Of a stretch of DNA of 64,000 nt, positions 8,959 to 17,203 are shown one piece after another. Where the stretch lies: contig NZ_JAGGMI010000012.1 of assembly GCF_017875235.1 (NCBI RefSeq), positions 1 through 64,000 of the forward strand, read 5' to 3'. The DNA comes from Asticcacaulis solisilvae. GTDB taxonomy: Bacteria > Pseudomonadota > Alphaproteobacteria > Caulobacterales > Caulobacteraceae. The notes under the pieces were generated by a model, which worked only from the letters and a program-made list of their open reading frames with translations, ran no database searches and was not told the DNA's origin. The number at the start of each line of letters is the position of its first letter. Position 1 is the first letter of the stretch. A program made the translations under genes and the position numbers.

Positions 8959-9177
8959 AAGGCCTACCAGCGCGGCCAGGTCGTTGAGCGTCTTGGCGTC
9001 CTTCAGCTTCTCGCCGTCGACGATCTGGCCGAGGTCCGAATCGACCATGGCAACGAAGGAAATCACCGACAGGCTGTCCCAGTTGCCGACATCGTTGATC
9101 TGTTCCTCGCCCGTCAGGCCCGACGGGTCGGCTTCGAGGATTTCGGCGACGGCCGCGAAAAAGGCGGGTTTATCCAT
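8956..9177 (-). CDS. Acyl carrier protein
   Basis: A 73-residue acidic four-helix protein. GNWDSLSVISFV carries the DSL motif; Ser35 is the expected 4'-phosphopantetheine attachment site. It would hold an acyl chain as a thioester. The start ATG at 9175-9177 is chosen because GAAGGAC sits about ten bases upstream and the protein then has standard carrier length; the longer open frame to 9321 adds an unlikely basic extension. The stop codon lies in the end of a dispersed repeat. It is divergent from the ketoacyl synthase operon starting at 9334, leaving about 155 bases for a shared promoter region. Use by the operon enzymes is inferred from position. It is distinct from the second carrier at 13100-13336. 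Confidence 0.85.
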   Translation of the reverse strand: MDKPAFFAAVAEILEADPSGLTGEEQINDVGNWDSLSVISFVAMVDSDLGQIVDGEKLKDAKTLNDLAALVGL

Positions 9178-9333
9178 AGGTTTCAGTCCTTCATAGGAAT
9201 AACGCTTACGGTTAATAAAGCGCATTTCCGTCAACATTCCCTTAAACCATAGATGCGAGGTTGAGCGCGAAGAGGTGATTGGCATCCGTTGCCGGAATCG
9301 CCGAAAATAACGAGCCTCCAACCGGGAATTTCC

Positions 9334-10401
9334 ATGACCGAAGCCGTACTGAAAGGCGTAAGCGTCCGGGGCATCCGCGCCTGTGTCCCTGCCCTCTCAC
9401 GGACACTGGAAGAGGAAGGGTTGATTCCCGATGCGGTTGAGCGCGAGCGTCTGATCGGTTCCATCGGCGTCCGGTCACGCCGCATCGCGCGGCCGGACGT
9501 GATGACATCGGACCTGTGCCAAAAGGCGGCCGATGGGCTGATCGAGGAACTGGGCTGGGAACGCGATACCATTGACGTGCTGATCATGGTGACGCAGAGC
9601 GCCGACTACGTCATTCCCGCAACCGCCTGTGCCCTGCAATCGCGTCTTGGCCTGGGATCGTGTCTGGCGTTCGACATCAATCTCGGTTGTTCGGGCTACG
9701 CCTACGGTCTGTGGACGGCGGCCAGCCTGATGCAAACCCTGAAAGTCACCGGCCGCCCGGCCCGCGCCTTGGTGCTGGCCGGCGACGTATCGACGTCCAA
9801 GCTGCTCAAGGACGATCGCGCCACCGTGCCCTTGTTCGGCGATGCCGGTTCGGCCACGGCGCTGGAACTTGATCCGGCCGCCGCCGACATGTTCGGCGTC
9901 TTCGGCACGGACGGTTCGGGCGCGGCGCACATCATGGTCGAGGCCGGCGCGCTCAGGCTGCCCCTCCTGCCCCCCGACGAACCGCATGCGCCGGAAAAGG
10001 CCGCGGAACTGTTCCGCAAGTCGCGCCTGCACCTCAACGGCACCGAAGTCTTCAATTTCACGCTCAAGAACGTGCCGGTGCTCGTCAAGTCGATCTTCGA
10101 AACCTCGGGCGCGACCATCGACGACATCGACTACGTCCTGTTCCACCAGGCCAATGTCTTCATGCTCAATCACCTGCGCAAGAAGTCGGGCCTGCCGGAA
10201 GACAAGGTGCCGGTCGCCATGGAAACCTACGGCAACACGTCGTCGGCCTCGATTCCGCTGACGATCGCCGACAAGCTGGCGGGCGCGTTCGACCGGCCGC
10301 GTGACATCGTGTTGATGGGTTTTGGCGTCGGCTGGTCGTGGAGCGCCATGAAGCTGAAGATGGGGCCTATGAACGCGCCGCAAGTGGTGGAACTGGCCTG
10401 A
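9334..10401 (+). CDS. 3-oxoacyl-ACP synthase III family protein (KAS III), copy 1
   Basis: A 355-residue thiolase-fold condensing enzyme. The catalytic triad is complete: Cys119 in INLGCSGYAYGL, His271 in LFHQAN and Asn301 in YGNTSSASIP. It would condense a short acyl-CoA with malonyl-ACP to a 3-oxoacyl-ACP. The ATG at 9334 is chosen; an in-frame TTG at 9289 would add 15 residues. It is first in a ten-gene plus-strand operon with a Rieske oxygenase one base downstream. A second KAS III (15209-16213) is also in the operon, and neither has usual fatty-acid housekeeping neighbours such as plsX or fabD. The match of the C-terminus GFGVGWSWSAMK in both copies suggests a shared specialised subfamily. 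A role in making an acyl group for an amino sugar is inference; a secondary metabolite is the alternative. Confidence 0.88.
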   Translation: MTEAVLKGVSVRGIRACVPALSRTLEEEGLIPDAVERERLIGSIGVRSRRIARPDVMTSDLCQKAADGLIEELGWERDTIDVLIMVTQSADYVIPATACALQSRLGLGSCLAFDINLGCSGYAYGLWTAASLMQTLKVTGRPARALVLAGDVSTSKLLKDDRATVPLFGDAGSATALELDPAAADMFGVFGTDGSGAAHIMVEAGALRLPLLPPDEPHAPEKAAELFRKSRLHLNGTEVFNFTLKNVPVLVKSIFETSGATIDDIDYVLFHQANVFMLNHLRKKSGLPEDKVPVAMETYGNTSSASIPLTIADKLAGAFDRPRDIVLMGFGVGWSWSAMKLKMGPMNAPQVVELA

Positions 10402-10402
10402 C

Positions 10403-11521
10403 ATGGATGACGCGGCTTCCGTCACGACCTATCAGTCCCGGCTGGGCCAGATCCCGGCGGACTACTACTGGCGCCCGGACGTGCTGGCGGCGGAGATCGC
10501 GCACGTCTTCAAGCCGTCGTGGCTGTGCGTCGGTTTCGCCGAGGACCTGGCGAACGACCGCGACTTCGTGACGGCGCAGATCGGCCCGCACAGCATCGTC
10601 GTGCAGAATTTCGGCGGGGAACTGCGCGCCTTCCGCAACGTGTGCTCGCATCGCTTTTCGAAGATACAGTGCGCGAAATCCGGCAATCGCGTCCTGCAAT
10701 GCCCTTATCACGGCTGGACCTACGACGAGGGCGGCCGGCCCATCGGCGTGCCGCTCAATAAACAGAGCTTCGGGCTGAACGAGGCGGACAAATCCGCCCT
10801 CGCCTTGCAATCCTACGCCCTGGAAACGGTCGGCCATTTCGTCTTTGTGCGGATGACGAATGACGGCCCCGATCTCAGGACCTTCCTGGGTTCCTTCTAC
10901 GACGATCTGCAGCACATATCCGAGGTCTGCCCCGACCGGTTCGAAAGCGAGTCCTATGACTGGGCCGCCAACTGGAAGCTCGGCATGGACAATGCCGCCG
11001 AAGGCTATCATGTGCCGCTGGTCCATGCCGACAGCTTCGGTCTGATCCTCAGCATCGACCTTCAGATTTCGACGGACGCCGACCATAGCCGCTATGTCGG
11101 CAAGCTGAAGGAGCGCTCGCTGAAGTGGTGGGCCAATGTCGGCAAGAGCATCAAGCTCCAGCCGTCGACCGTCTATCCTGAATACGGCAACTTCCTGATC
11201 TTCCCGAACATCGTCGTCACCTTCTCCGCCGGCAGCTTCCTGACCTTCCAGACCTTCGACCCCATCGGGCCTGAAGCCCTACGTATCAACTCGACCTCGT
11301 GGCTGGCCCGAAACAACGGCCGGGCGGCGCGCGGCCTGGTCATCGACAGCCTCAAGACCTTTTCAGCTCAGGTCCGCAACGAAGACGCCGCCATCTGCGC
11401 GGTGGCCCAGGCCGGCACGCGCGAAGCCGGCATACGCGCGCCGCTTTTGGGTGAACTGGAAGGCAGGATCGCGCATTTCCAGAAGGCCTATGCCCGCTAC
11501 ATGGACGGAGTGACGCCGTGA
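10403..11521 (+). CDS. Rieske non-heme iron oxygenase, alpha-subunit type
   Basis: A 372-residue protein. The Rieske [2Fe-2S] ligands are Cys81 and His83 (CSHRF) and Cys100 and His103 (CPYHGW). The catalytic domain shows WKLGMDNAAEGYHVPLVHAD, giving His203 and His208 of the mononuclear iron site, with Asp196 and Asn197 as the usual bridge region. The family hydroxylates, demethylates or desaturates substrates using electrons from a separate reductase, which is not in the operon. It starts one base after the KAS III stop, and its own stop overlaps the next gene's GTGA. In this setting it may oxidise the acyl chain while it is carrier-bound, or the sugar. The substrate is unknown. Confidence 0.87.
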   Translation: MDDAASVTTYQSRLGQIPADYYWRPDVLAAEIAHVFKPSWLCVGFAEDLANDRDFVTAQIGPHSIVVQNFGGELRAFRNVCSHRFSKIQCAKSGNRVLQCPYHGWTYDEGGRPIGVPLNKQSFGLNEADKSALALQSYALETVGHFVFVRMTNDGPDLRTFLGSFYDDLQHISEVCPDRFESESYDWAANWKLGMDNAAEGYHVPLVHADSFGLILSIDLQISTDADHSRYVGKLKERSLKWWANVGKSIKLQPSTVYPEYGNFLIFPNIVVTFSAGSFLTFQTFDPIGPEALRINSTSWLARNNGRAARGLVIDSLKTFSAQVRNEDAAICAVAQAGTREAGIRAPLLGELEGRIAHFQKAYARYMDGVTP

Positions 11522-12276
11522 CCTTTAATCCAATGTCGCTCGAAGGGCGCACCATCCTCGTTACGGGTGCCACCAGCGGTATCGGCAAGGCGACCGCCAT
11601 CTATCTGTCGAAGCTGGGCGCCCGGATCGTCGCCTCCGGCCGCAACGAAGAACGGCTGGCCGACCTGCTTGGACAGCTTGAAGGCGACGGCCATGTCGGC
11701 CGTACCTTCGACCTGGCGCAACTGGACGCCATCGTGCCGTGGTTGAAGGCACTGTGTGCCGAGATCGGGCCGCTGAACGGCATCGCCCATTGCGCCGGCG
11801 TCCAGGCGACCAAGCCGATCCAGGCAATCAACCCGACCTTCGTCATGGATGTGCTGACTCAGAACCTCGGTGCCTCGCTGATGCTGGCCCAGGCCTTCCG
11901 CCTCAAGGCCTGTCATGGCGCAAATGCCTCGCTCGTCTATGTTTCTTCTTCGGCAGCGTTGAAGACGGCGCCCGGCAATGTCGTTTATGCCTCGTCCAAG
12001 GGCGGCATCGTCTCGGCCGTCAAGGGGCTGGGCGTCGAACTGGTCCGCGACGGCGTGCGCGTCAATGCGGTGGCGCCGGCCATGGTGGATACGCCGATGT
12101 CCGACCAGTTCCGCACCATCCTGTCCGAAGACAACTTCAAGCGTGTCGTCGACATGCATCCGCTTGGCCTCGGTCAGCCGGACGATGTCGCCGCGGCCAT
12201 CGCCTTCCTGCTGGCCGACACGTCGCGCTGGATCACCGGCTCGATCCTGAATGTCGACGGAGGCTTCCTGGCATGA
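11518..12276 (+). CDS. Short-chain dehydrogenase/reductase, copy 1
   Basis: A 252-residue NAD(P)H-dependent oxidoreductase with the classical SDR pattern: TGATSGIG cofactor loop at about residue 17, AHCAGV, YVSSSAAL with the catalytic Ser, and YASSKGG with the catalytic Tyr-x-x-x-Lys; the C-terminal signature is ITGSILNVDGGF. The GTG start lies in GTGA, overlapping the Rieske gene stop by four bases; an ATG five codons later is possible. The next gene begins in the ATGA of its stop. Such coupling suggests proteins made in step. A 3-oxoacyl-ACP reductase-like role after the condensing enzyme is inferred; the exact substrate cannot be read. Confidence 0.87.
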   Translation: MTFNPMSLEGRTILVTGATSGIGKATAIYLSKLGARIVASGRNEERLADLLGQLEGDGHVGRTFDLAQLDAIVPWLKALCAEIGPLNGIAHCAGVQATKPIQAINPTFVMDVLTQNLGASLMLAQAFRLKACHGANASLVYVSSSAALKTAPGNVVYASSKGGIVSAVKGLGVELVRDGVRVNAVAPAMVDTPMSDQFRTILSEDNFKRVVDMHPLGLGQPDDVAAAIAFLLADTSRWITGSILNVDGGFLA

Positions 12277-13103
12277 CCGCAGCCGCTGCCAAACCGTCGC
12301 GCAAGATCGCCCTGTCACTGTGCGAAACCCACAGCCATGGCCCGCTGAGTTATCTCGAAATGGGCCGCGCCGATGGTCCATGCGTGGTCTTCCTGCACGG
12401 CTTCGGCGCCGATCTTCTCACCTGGCAGCTTTGTCTTGTGCCGCTGGCGGCGCAATACCGGATCGTCGCCATCGACCTGCCCGGCCATGGCCGTACGACT
12501 GCCGATGTCGGCGAAGCGACGCTTGCCTTCATGACCGCTTGGCTGGATGAAGCCTTCGATGCGCTGGATATCCGCGACGCCCACATGGTTGGCCATTCCA
12601 TGGGCGCCAAGATCGCGCTTGGATTCGCGCTCTCGCATCCCGAACGCGTTTGCTCACTGGGGCTGATTTCGCCGGCGGGTTTGGGTGGCGATTTCCACCA
12701 CGACCGGCTGGATGCCTTCCTGCACGATACGAACCGCGCTGAAGCCCTGGCGGAGCACCTGCTCGGGCCGCAAAGCGCTAATCTTATCCCAGGGTTGGTA
12801 CGCTCACTGACCGAAGCGGCGCGCGCTGATGACCGGCGCCATGCCCTGCACAGCCTGCTGGGGCAGGCGAAGACCTATGGCCTGGCCCTGTCGCCAGAAG
12901 GGTTCGACTGGTCCAGGATCCGGGTGCCGGTCATGATCCTGTGGGGCGGCAGCGACCGGCTAATCCCCATGCCGGCCGCCGATCGCTTGCCGCCGCGCAG
13001 CGCGCTCCATGTTCTCGATGGCGTAGGCCATCTGCCGCACATGGAAGCCTCCGGCGCCGTCGTTTCCGCTTTGAAAGCTTTTCTTCCTCAGGGGTCCATA
13101 TGA
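12273..13103 (+). CDS. Alpha/beta hydrolase fold protein (thioesterase- or acyltransferase-like)
   Basis: A 276-residue alpha/beta hydrolase. The oxyanion segment is VVFLHGFGADLLTW, the nucleophile elbow GHSMGA has Ser109, the acid is in WGGSDRLIP and the histidine in DGVGHLPHME. Its core resembles the C-terminal hydrolase fold of acetoin dehydrogenase E2-like proteins and small esterases. The ATG overlaps the SDR stop by four bases and its TGA overlaps the following carrier gene by four bases. In an operon of carriers and condensing enzymes, a thioesterase or acyl-transfer role is plausible, for example release or editing of the acyl chain. This is inference; the residues only prove a serine hydrolase. 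Open frame exists upstream to 11739 but that is shadow of the SDR gene. Confidence 0.82.
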   Translation: MTAAAAKPSRKIALSLCETHSHGPLSYLEMGRADGPCVVFLHGFGADLLTWQLCLVPLAAQYRIVAIDLPGHGRTTADVGEATLAFMTAWLDEAFDALDIRDAHMVGHSMGAKIALGFALSHPERVCSLGLISPAGLGGDFHHDRLDAFLHDTNRAEALAEHLLGPQSANLIPGLVRSLTEAARADDRRHALHSLLGQAKTYGLALSPEGFDWSRIRVPVMILWGGSDRLIPMPAADRLPPRSALHVLDGVGHLPHMEASGAVVSALKAFLPQGSI

Positions 13104-13336
13104 CCGCACTTGCCCTCATCCAGACCGAACTGACGCAGATGCTTGGCGACAAGGGGGCGGCCACCGGCGAGATCACTGCCGATACGCCGCTGCTCAACGG
13201 GCCGTTCGATATCGACAGCCTGGACCTGGCTACCCTGGTCGTAACGCTGGAAGAAAAGACCGGCCTAACGCCCTTTGCGGGCGGCTTCGTGCTGTTCCAC
13301 ACGGCAGGAGAATTGGCCGCTTTGTTCGGCGATTAG
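13100..13336 (+). CDS. Acyl carrier protein, second copy
   Basis: A 78-residue acidic protein with FDIDSLDLATLVVTLEEK; Ser40 in DSLD is the predicted phosphopantetheine site. The start ATG lies in ATGA overlapping the hydrolase stop; an upstream in-frame extension to 12941 is shadow sequence inside the hydrolase. It is followed two bases later by an acyl-adenylating enzyme, the classical arrangement for loading a carboxylic acid onto a dedicated carrier. Its sequence differs clearly from the carrier at 8956-9177, so the island has two non-redundant carriers, perhaps one for each KAS III or one for starter and one for extender. Confidence 0.86.
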   Translation: MTALALIQTELTQMLGDKGAATGEITADTPLLNGPFDIDSLDLATLVVTLEEKTGLTPFAGGFVLFHTAGELAALFGD

Positions 13337-13338
13337 AG

Positions 13339-14469
13339 ATGCCGGCAATCCTCAATCCCCGCTTTGAACTGATCGGTTCGCGCACGCTTGGCGCCAGCGC
13401 ACTGACGCCCAAGGGCGGTGTCGTTGACGTCGCCAAGGCCGGCACGCGCGGCGTCATAGGCGCGCTGCTGGCCGCCGAGGCGGGCGAAGACGCGTGGTTG
13501 CTGCGCGACGCCGCTTCGCCACCCGATGCCAGCGCGGGGGACGGCAGGGTGTGGTTGCAGACCTCTGGCACGACGGGCAAGCCCAAATGGGCGGGCTATA
13601 GCGTCGCCCATCTGGCGGCGCGGATCGCCGCGGGTAAGGGTGAGCGCGCGCGCTGGCTCCTGACCTACAATCCCGGCGCCTTCGCCGGCGTCCAGGTCAT
13701 ACTGTCGGCGATGATGGGCGGGCATGTCCTGGTCGCGCCGGCGCCGGGCGCTCCGGTTTCGGAAATGGCGCGGATCGCCGCCAGCACCGGCGTGACGCAC
13801 GTGTCGGGCACGCCGACCTTCTGGCGCGCCTTCCTGATGGCTCTGGGGGACGCGCCCCTGTCCTTGCGCAGCATTACGCTCGGCGGCGAGGCGGTCGATC
13901 AGCCGCTGCTGGACAGCTTGAAACACCGTTTCCCTCAGGCCGCTCTGCGACATATCTATGCGACGACCGAGGTCGGAACCGTGTTCAGCGTCTCCGACGG
14001 CCGCGCGGGCTTTCCGCGCGACTGGCTCTACCAGCCGCTGAATGGTCTGAAGCTTACCCTGTCGGCCGACGATACCTTGCGCGTCGAAAACCCGAAGGCT
14101 AGCGGCATGGCGCAAAACCAGGTCTGGGACACGGGCGATGTCGTCGAACTGTCCGGTGACCGTGTCCTGTTCAAGGGACGTATGGACGCCATGGTCAATG
14201 TCGGCGGCGTCAAGGTCTTCCCGGAAACGGTCGAAGCCCACCTCCTGGCCCTGCCCTTCGTCCAGGACGTGCGAGTGACGCCGAAGCCCAACCCCATTAC
14301 CGGCCACGTGCTGACGGCGGACATTGTTTTGAAACCTTTTTCCGGTGAAGTGGAACCGAAGATCAAGGCACACCTGGCGGAATTGCCACGCGCCGCGCGT
14401 CCGGCATCGCTGCGGTTCGTCGACACGCTGGACATTGGGGCAACAGGCAAGAAGTTGAGAGCCGTATGA
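13339..14469 (+). CDS. AMP-dependent acyl-adenylating enzyme (short acyl-CoA/ACP ligase-like)
   Basis: A 376-residue member of the ANL superfamily. Motifs in order: LQTSGTTGKPKW phosphate loop (about residue 75), YATTEVGTV (A5), WDTGDVVEL (A7), FKGRMDAMVNVGGVKV (A8) and TGKKLR near the C-terminus with the catalytic lysine. It would form an acyl-AMP and transfer the acyl group to a thiol, either CoA or the carrier encoded just upstream. It is shorter than the usual 500-550 residues because most of the N-terminal subdomain before the phosphate loop is missing, though all core motifs are present. It lies three bases after the carrier gene and overlaps the next SDR by four bases. The acid substrate is unknown. 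Confidence 0.83.
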   Translation: MPAILNPRFELIGSRTLGASALTPKGGVVDVAKAGTRGVIGALLAAEAGEDAWLLRDAASPPDASAGDGRVWLQTSGTTGKPKWAGYSVAHLAARIAAGKGERARWLLTYNPGAFAGVQVILSAMMGGHVLVAPAPGAPVSEMARIAASTGVTHVSGTPTFWRAFLMALGDAPLSLRSITLGGEAVDQPLLDSLKHRFPQAALRHIYATTEVGTVFSVSDGRAGFPRDWLYQPLNGLKLTLSADDTLRVENPKASGMAQNQVWDTGDVVELSGDRVLFKGRMDAMVNVGGVKVFPETVEAHLLALPFVQDVRVTPKPNPITGHVLTADIVLKPFSGEVEPKIKAHLAELPRAARPASLRFVDTLDIGATGKKLRAV

Positions 14470-15212
14470 CCGAGGGGACATCGAAATGGCTGTTGCTGAG
14501 CGGGGTCAGCCGAGGGCTGGGCCTGGCGCTGGCGCGTGACCTTTTGGCGCGCGGCTATGGCGTTGCCGGATGCAGCACCAGCTTCAATGACGAACTGAAA
14601 GCCCTGGTCGAGGTCCACGACGGCAGGTTCCTGTGGGCTGGCGTCGATATGGGCGACACGACGGCGATCGATGCCTTTGTCATCGACGCCGCCAGGCACT
14701 TCGACGGGCAGCGCCTGTGGGGAGTGGTCAACAATGCCGGCATGTCGGTTGAAGGCATTCTGTCCACCTTGCCTGTGACCGATATCGAAAAGGTGCTTCA
14801 GGTCAATTTGACCGGCGCCATCTGCCTGGCGCGCTCCGGCCTGCGCCAGATGATGAAGACGCGCAAAGCCGGACGGGTCATCAATATTTCGTCCATCACC
14901 GGGTCGCGCGGCTATACCGGCCTGACCGCCTATGCAGCGTCGAAGGCCGGCATGGACGGCTTTACCCGCGCCTTGTCGCGCGAGGTCGGGCGTCTGGGCA
15001 TCACCGTCAACTCGGTGGCGCCCGGCTACATGAAAACCGCCCTGTCCGAAGGATTGGATGACAAGCAGCTTGACCAGATCGTCCGGCGCACGCCGCTCGG
15101 GCGTCTGTGTGACCTGTCGGATGTCGTGCACCTCGTCAGGTTCCTGCTGTCGGAGGATGCGGCCTTCATCACCGGCCAGGTCCTTACGGTCGACGGAGGG
15201 CTGACCAGTTGA
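14466..15212 (+). CDS. Short-chain dehydrogenase/reductase, FabG-like, copy 2
   Basis: A 248-residue SDR. It has SGVSRGLGLALA at the cofactor loop, VNNAGMS, NISSITGSRGYTGLTAYAAS with catalytic Ser and Tyr, then K, and the C-terminal FITGQVLTVDGG signature. It closely fits 3-oxoacyl-ACP reductases (FabG), so reduction of a 3-oxoacyl to a 3-hydroxyacyl thioester is the likely reaction. This would act on the product of the KAS III encoded next (15209), whose TTGA start overlaps this gene's stop. The start ATG lies in the ATGA of the ligase stop. A sugar-nucleotide reductase is the alternative. Confidence 0.87.
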   Translation: MTEGTSKWLLLSGVSRGLGLALARDLLARGYGVAGCSTSFNDELKALVEVHDGRFLWAGVDMGDTTAIDAFVIDAARHFDGQRLWGVVNNAGMSVEGILSTLPVTDIEKVLQVNLTGAICLARSGLRQMMKTRKAGRVINISSITGSRGYTGLTAYAASKAGMDGFTRALSREVGRLGITVNSVAPGYMKTALSEGLDDKQLDQIVRRTPLGRLCDLSDVVHLVRFLLSEDAAFITGQVLTVDGGLTS

Positions 15213-16213
15213 CCAGCTTTGTCGCCAAAGCGCCCGCGCTGAAAGGGATCGTGACCGCCCTGCCCGAACGGGTGAGCGAAAACGCCGATCTTGCCTTAAG
15301 CTTTGGCGAAGAGGTCATGGCCAAGATCGTAAAGGCCACGGGCATCGAGCGCCGTCCGGTGGCGGACGCGCACACCGTGTCCGATCTGGGCTGCATCGCC
15401 GCTGAACATCTGCTGGCGAAGCTCGAATGGGACCGCGCATCCATCGGCCTTGTGATCGTCGTTACTCAGACCCCGGACTATCCCCTGCCCTCCACCGCCT
15501 GCGTCATGCAGCACAGGCTGGGCCTGGGCACGCATGTTGCCGCCTTCGACCTCGCGCTGGGCTGTTCCGGCTACGTCTACGGCCTGTCGGTGGCGGCGGC
15601 GATGATGCAGGGCGCGGGCATTGACCGTGCCCTTCTGGTCAGCGGCGACATTACGACGCGAATGATCTCCGAGACCAATCGCGCGCTGATGCCGCTGTTC
15701 GGCGACGCCGTCGCGGTCACCGCGCTTGAGCTGTCCGAACACGGATCGATTGCCTTTGATCTGGGTTCTGACGGATCGGGCGCGCCCTATCTGATCTCAA
15801 AGACCGGCGGCCTGGCGGAACCGGGCAAGCCGGAGCTGTTCATGGACGGCACCCAGGTCATGGCCTTTTCGCTGAAGCAGGTGGCGCCGTCGGTCGAACG
15901 CGCCCTGACGACCGCCGGCATCGCCATAGAGGCCGTCGACCACGTTATCCTGCATCAGGCCAATGCCATGATGCTCAAGACGCTGGGTCACAAGATCAAA
16001 GCCAGCGACGATCAGATGGTCTATGCCGTCCGCGACTTCGGCAACACGTCGTCGACCTCGATCCCGCTGGCGGTCTGCGATCACCTGACCAATCGCCCCG
16101 TCCGCGGCGAACAGACCTTCCTGATGTGCGGCTTCGGGGTCGGCTGGTCGTGGTCGACGGCCGTGTGGCGCACGCAAGCGCCGGCTGTCCACGACATCGT
16201 TCGCGTGGCCTGA
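15209..16213 (+). CDS. 3-oxoacyl-ACP synthase III family protein (KAS III), copy 2
   Basis: A 334-residue condensing enzyme, homologous to copy 1 (9334-10401). Cys119 in LALGCSGYVYGL, His249 in ILHQAN and Asn278 in FGNTSSTSIP complete the triad. The C-terminus GFGVGWSWST matches copy 1. The start is TTG in TTGA, overlapping the FabG-like stop by four bases. It is shorter than copy 1 by a loop of about 20 residues after the middle of the protein. Two KAS III genes flanking reductase, ligase and carrier genes suggest two condensations or two alternative starters. PseG follows three bases later, tying acyl synthesis to amino-sugar synthesis. Confidence 0.88.
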   Translation: MTSFVAKAPALKGIVTALPERVSENADLALSFGEEVMAKIVKATGIERRPVADAHTVSDLGCIAAEHLLAKLEWDRASIGLVIVVTQTPDYPLPSTACVMQHRLGLGTHVAAFDLALGCSGYVYGLSVAAAMMQGAGIDRALLVSGDITTRMISETNRALMPLFGDAVAVTALELSEHGSIAFDLGSDGSGAPYLISKTGGLAEPGKPELFMDGTQVMAFSLKQVAPSVERALTTAGIAIEAVDHVILHQANAMMLKTLGHKIKASDDQMVYAVRDFGNTSSTSIPLAVCDHLTNRPVRGEQTFLMCGFGVGWSWSTAVWRTQAPAVHDIVRVA

Positions 16214-16216
16214 GCC

Positions 16217-17203
16217 ATGGCCCGGCTGTTCATCCGTACCGAAGCGTCCGCGCAGATCGGCATGGGCCATTTCATGCGCTGTTTCGCGGTGGCCGAAGAC
16301 GCCCGTGGCCGCGATATTGCCGTTACCTTCCTGGTAAGCGAGGAGGTTCCGGCGATCAGTCACCGCGCCGCCACCATTGGCGCCGTGGTACAGGTGATCC
16401 GGACGCCCTTGGGGCAGGATGCCGATGCCATTGCCGCCTGCGGAATAGCTTCCCAGGACTGGCTGATAATTGACAGCTACAAGGCAACGCAGGCTTACCA
16501 CAGCCAGTTGCACGCGCTCGCGCGGCTTGCCGTGGTCGACGACCTCAATGCCTTTGACGCCTACGACTGCGACCTGCTGATCAATGCCGCTGAGGCCGCC
16601 TTTGACATGGGCTACGGGAACAAAACCCACGCCGGCCTGTTGCTGGGCGCCGACTACGCCATGATTCGCCGGGAATTCCTGATACCGCATAAGCCGGTAA
16701 CTGACGGTCCCTTTATCGCTGTCATGTTCGGTGGCAGCGATCCGGGTGGATTGACCGTCGTGGTCGCGGAACGGCTGCACTATGCCTTTCCGGACATGAA
16801 AGTCCGCGTGATAGCCGGACCAGCCAATGCCCATATCGGCCTGCTGCAGGAAACGGCGCGTTTCCTGCCGAATATCGAAGGTTTAGTCGACCCGGCCAGC
16901 GTGGCCGAGGTCCTGGCCGGCGCGACCCTGGTCGTGACAGCGGCCGGCGGCAGTGTCGGCGAGGTCGCTGCCATGGCGCTGCCGGCGCTGGTTCTGGTCG
17001 TCTACGACAATCAGGCGGCCGCCCTTCAGGCCTGCCCCTTCCCGGTCATCGATGTCCGCAAGGGGCTGCCCGACGACCTGGAGGCCCATGTTGCCGCCCT
17101 GCTCGACGATGCGGACGGGCTGAAGGCCATCGCCGCTCGCGGCCATGCGATTGTCGACGGTAAGGGCGCGCAACGTATCGTGGAGGCCATGTTCGGTGCT
17201 TAA
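16217..17203 (+). CDS. pseG: UDP-2,4-diacetamido-2,4,6-trideoxy-beta-L-altropyranose hydrolase
   Basis: A 328-residue GT-B-fold enzyme of pseudaminic acid synthesis. It removes UDP to give free 6-deoxy-AltdiNAc for the PseI synthase. The N-terminus IRTEASAQIGMGHFMRC holds the glycine-rich loop with the catalytic His of the GxGHxxR signature. VVDDLNAFD, MFGGSDPGG and VTAAGGSVGEVAAMALPAL at about residue 235 form the nucleotide-binding C-terminal domain, as in the MurG-like fold. It starts three bases after KAS III copy 2 and overlaps the PseH-like gene by eight bases, so it belongs to the same operon. With PseF it marks the island as a pseudaminic acid pathway; PseB, PseC and PseI must lie elsewhere. 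Confidence 0.9.
   Translation: MARLFIRTEASAQIGMGHFMRCFAVAEDARGRDIAVTFLVSEEVPAISHRAATIGAVVQVIRTPLGQDADAIAACGIASQDWLIIDSYKATQAYHSQLHALARLAVVDDLNAFDAYDCDLLINAAEAAFDMGYGNKTHAGLLLGADYAMIRREFLIPHKPVTDGPFIAVMFGGSDPGGLTVVVAERLHYAFPDMKVRVIAGPANAHIGLLQETARFLPNIEGLVDPASVAEVLAGATLVVTAAGGSVGEVAAMALPALVLVVYDNQAAALQACPFPVIDVRKGLPDDLEAHVAALLDDADGLKAIAARGHAIVDGKGAQRIVEAMFGA

Noticed and set aside
9289..9333. TTG start of the first KAS III gene
   Set aside because: Adds 15 non-conserved residues; ATG at 9334 fits family alignment.
11739..12272. Upstream extension of the alpha/beta hydrolase
   Set aside because: It runs inside the SDR gene out of frame with no hydrolase homology; the ATGA at 12273 is the coupled start.
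9334..16213. KAS III genes as housekeeping fatty acid synthesis
   Set aside because: No plsX, fabD, fabG-acpP-fabF context; they are embedded in an operon with pseG and a GNAT.
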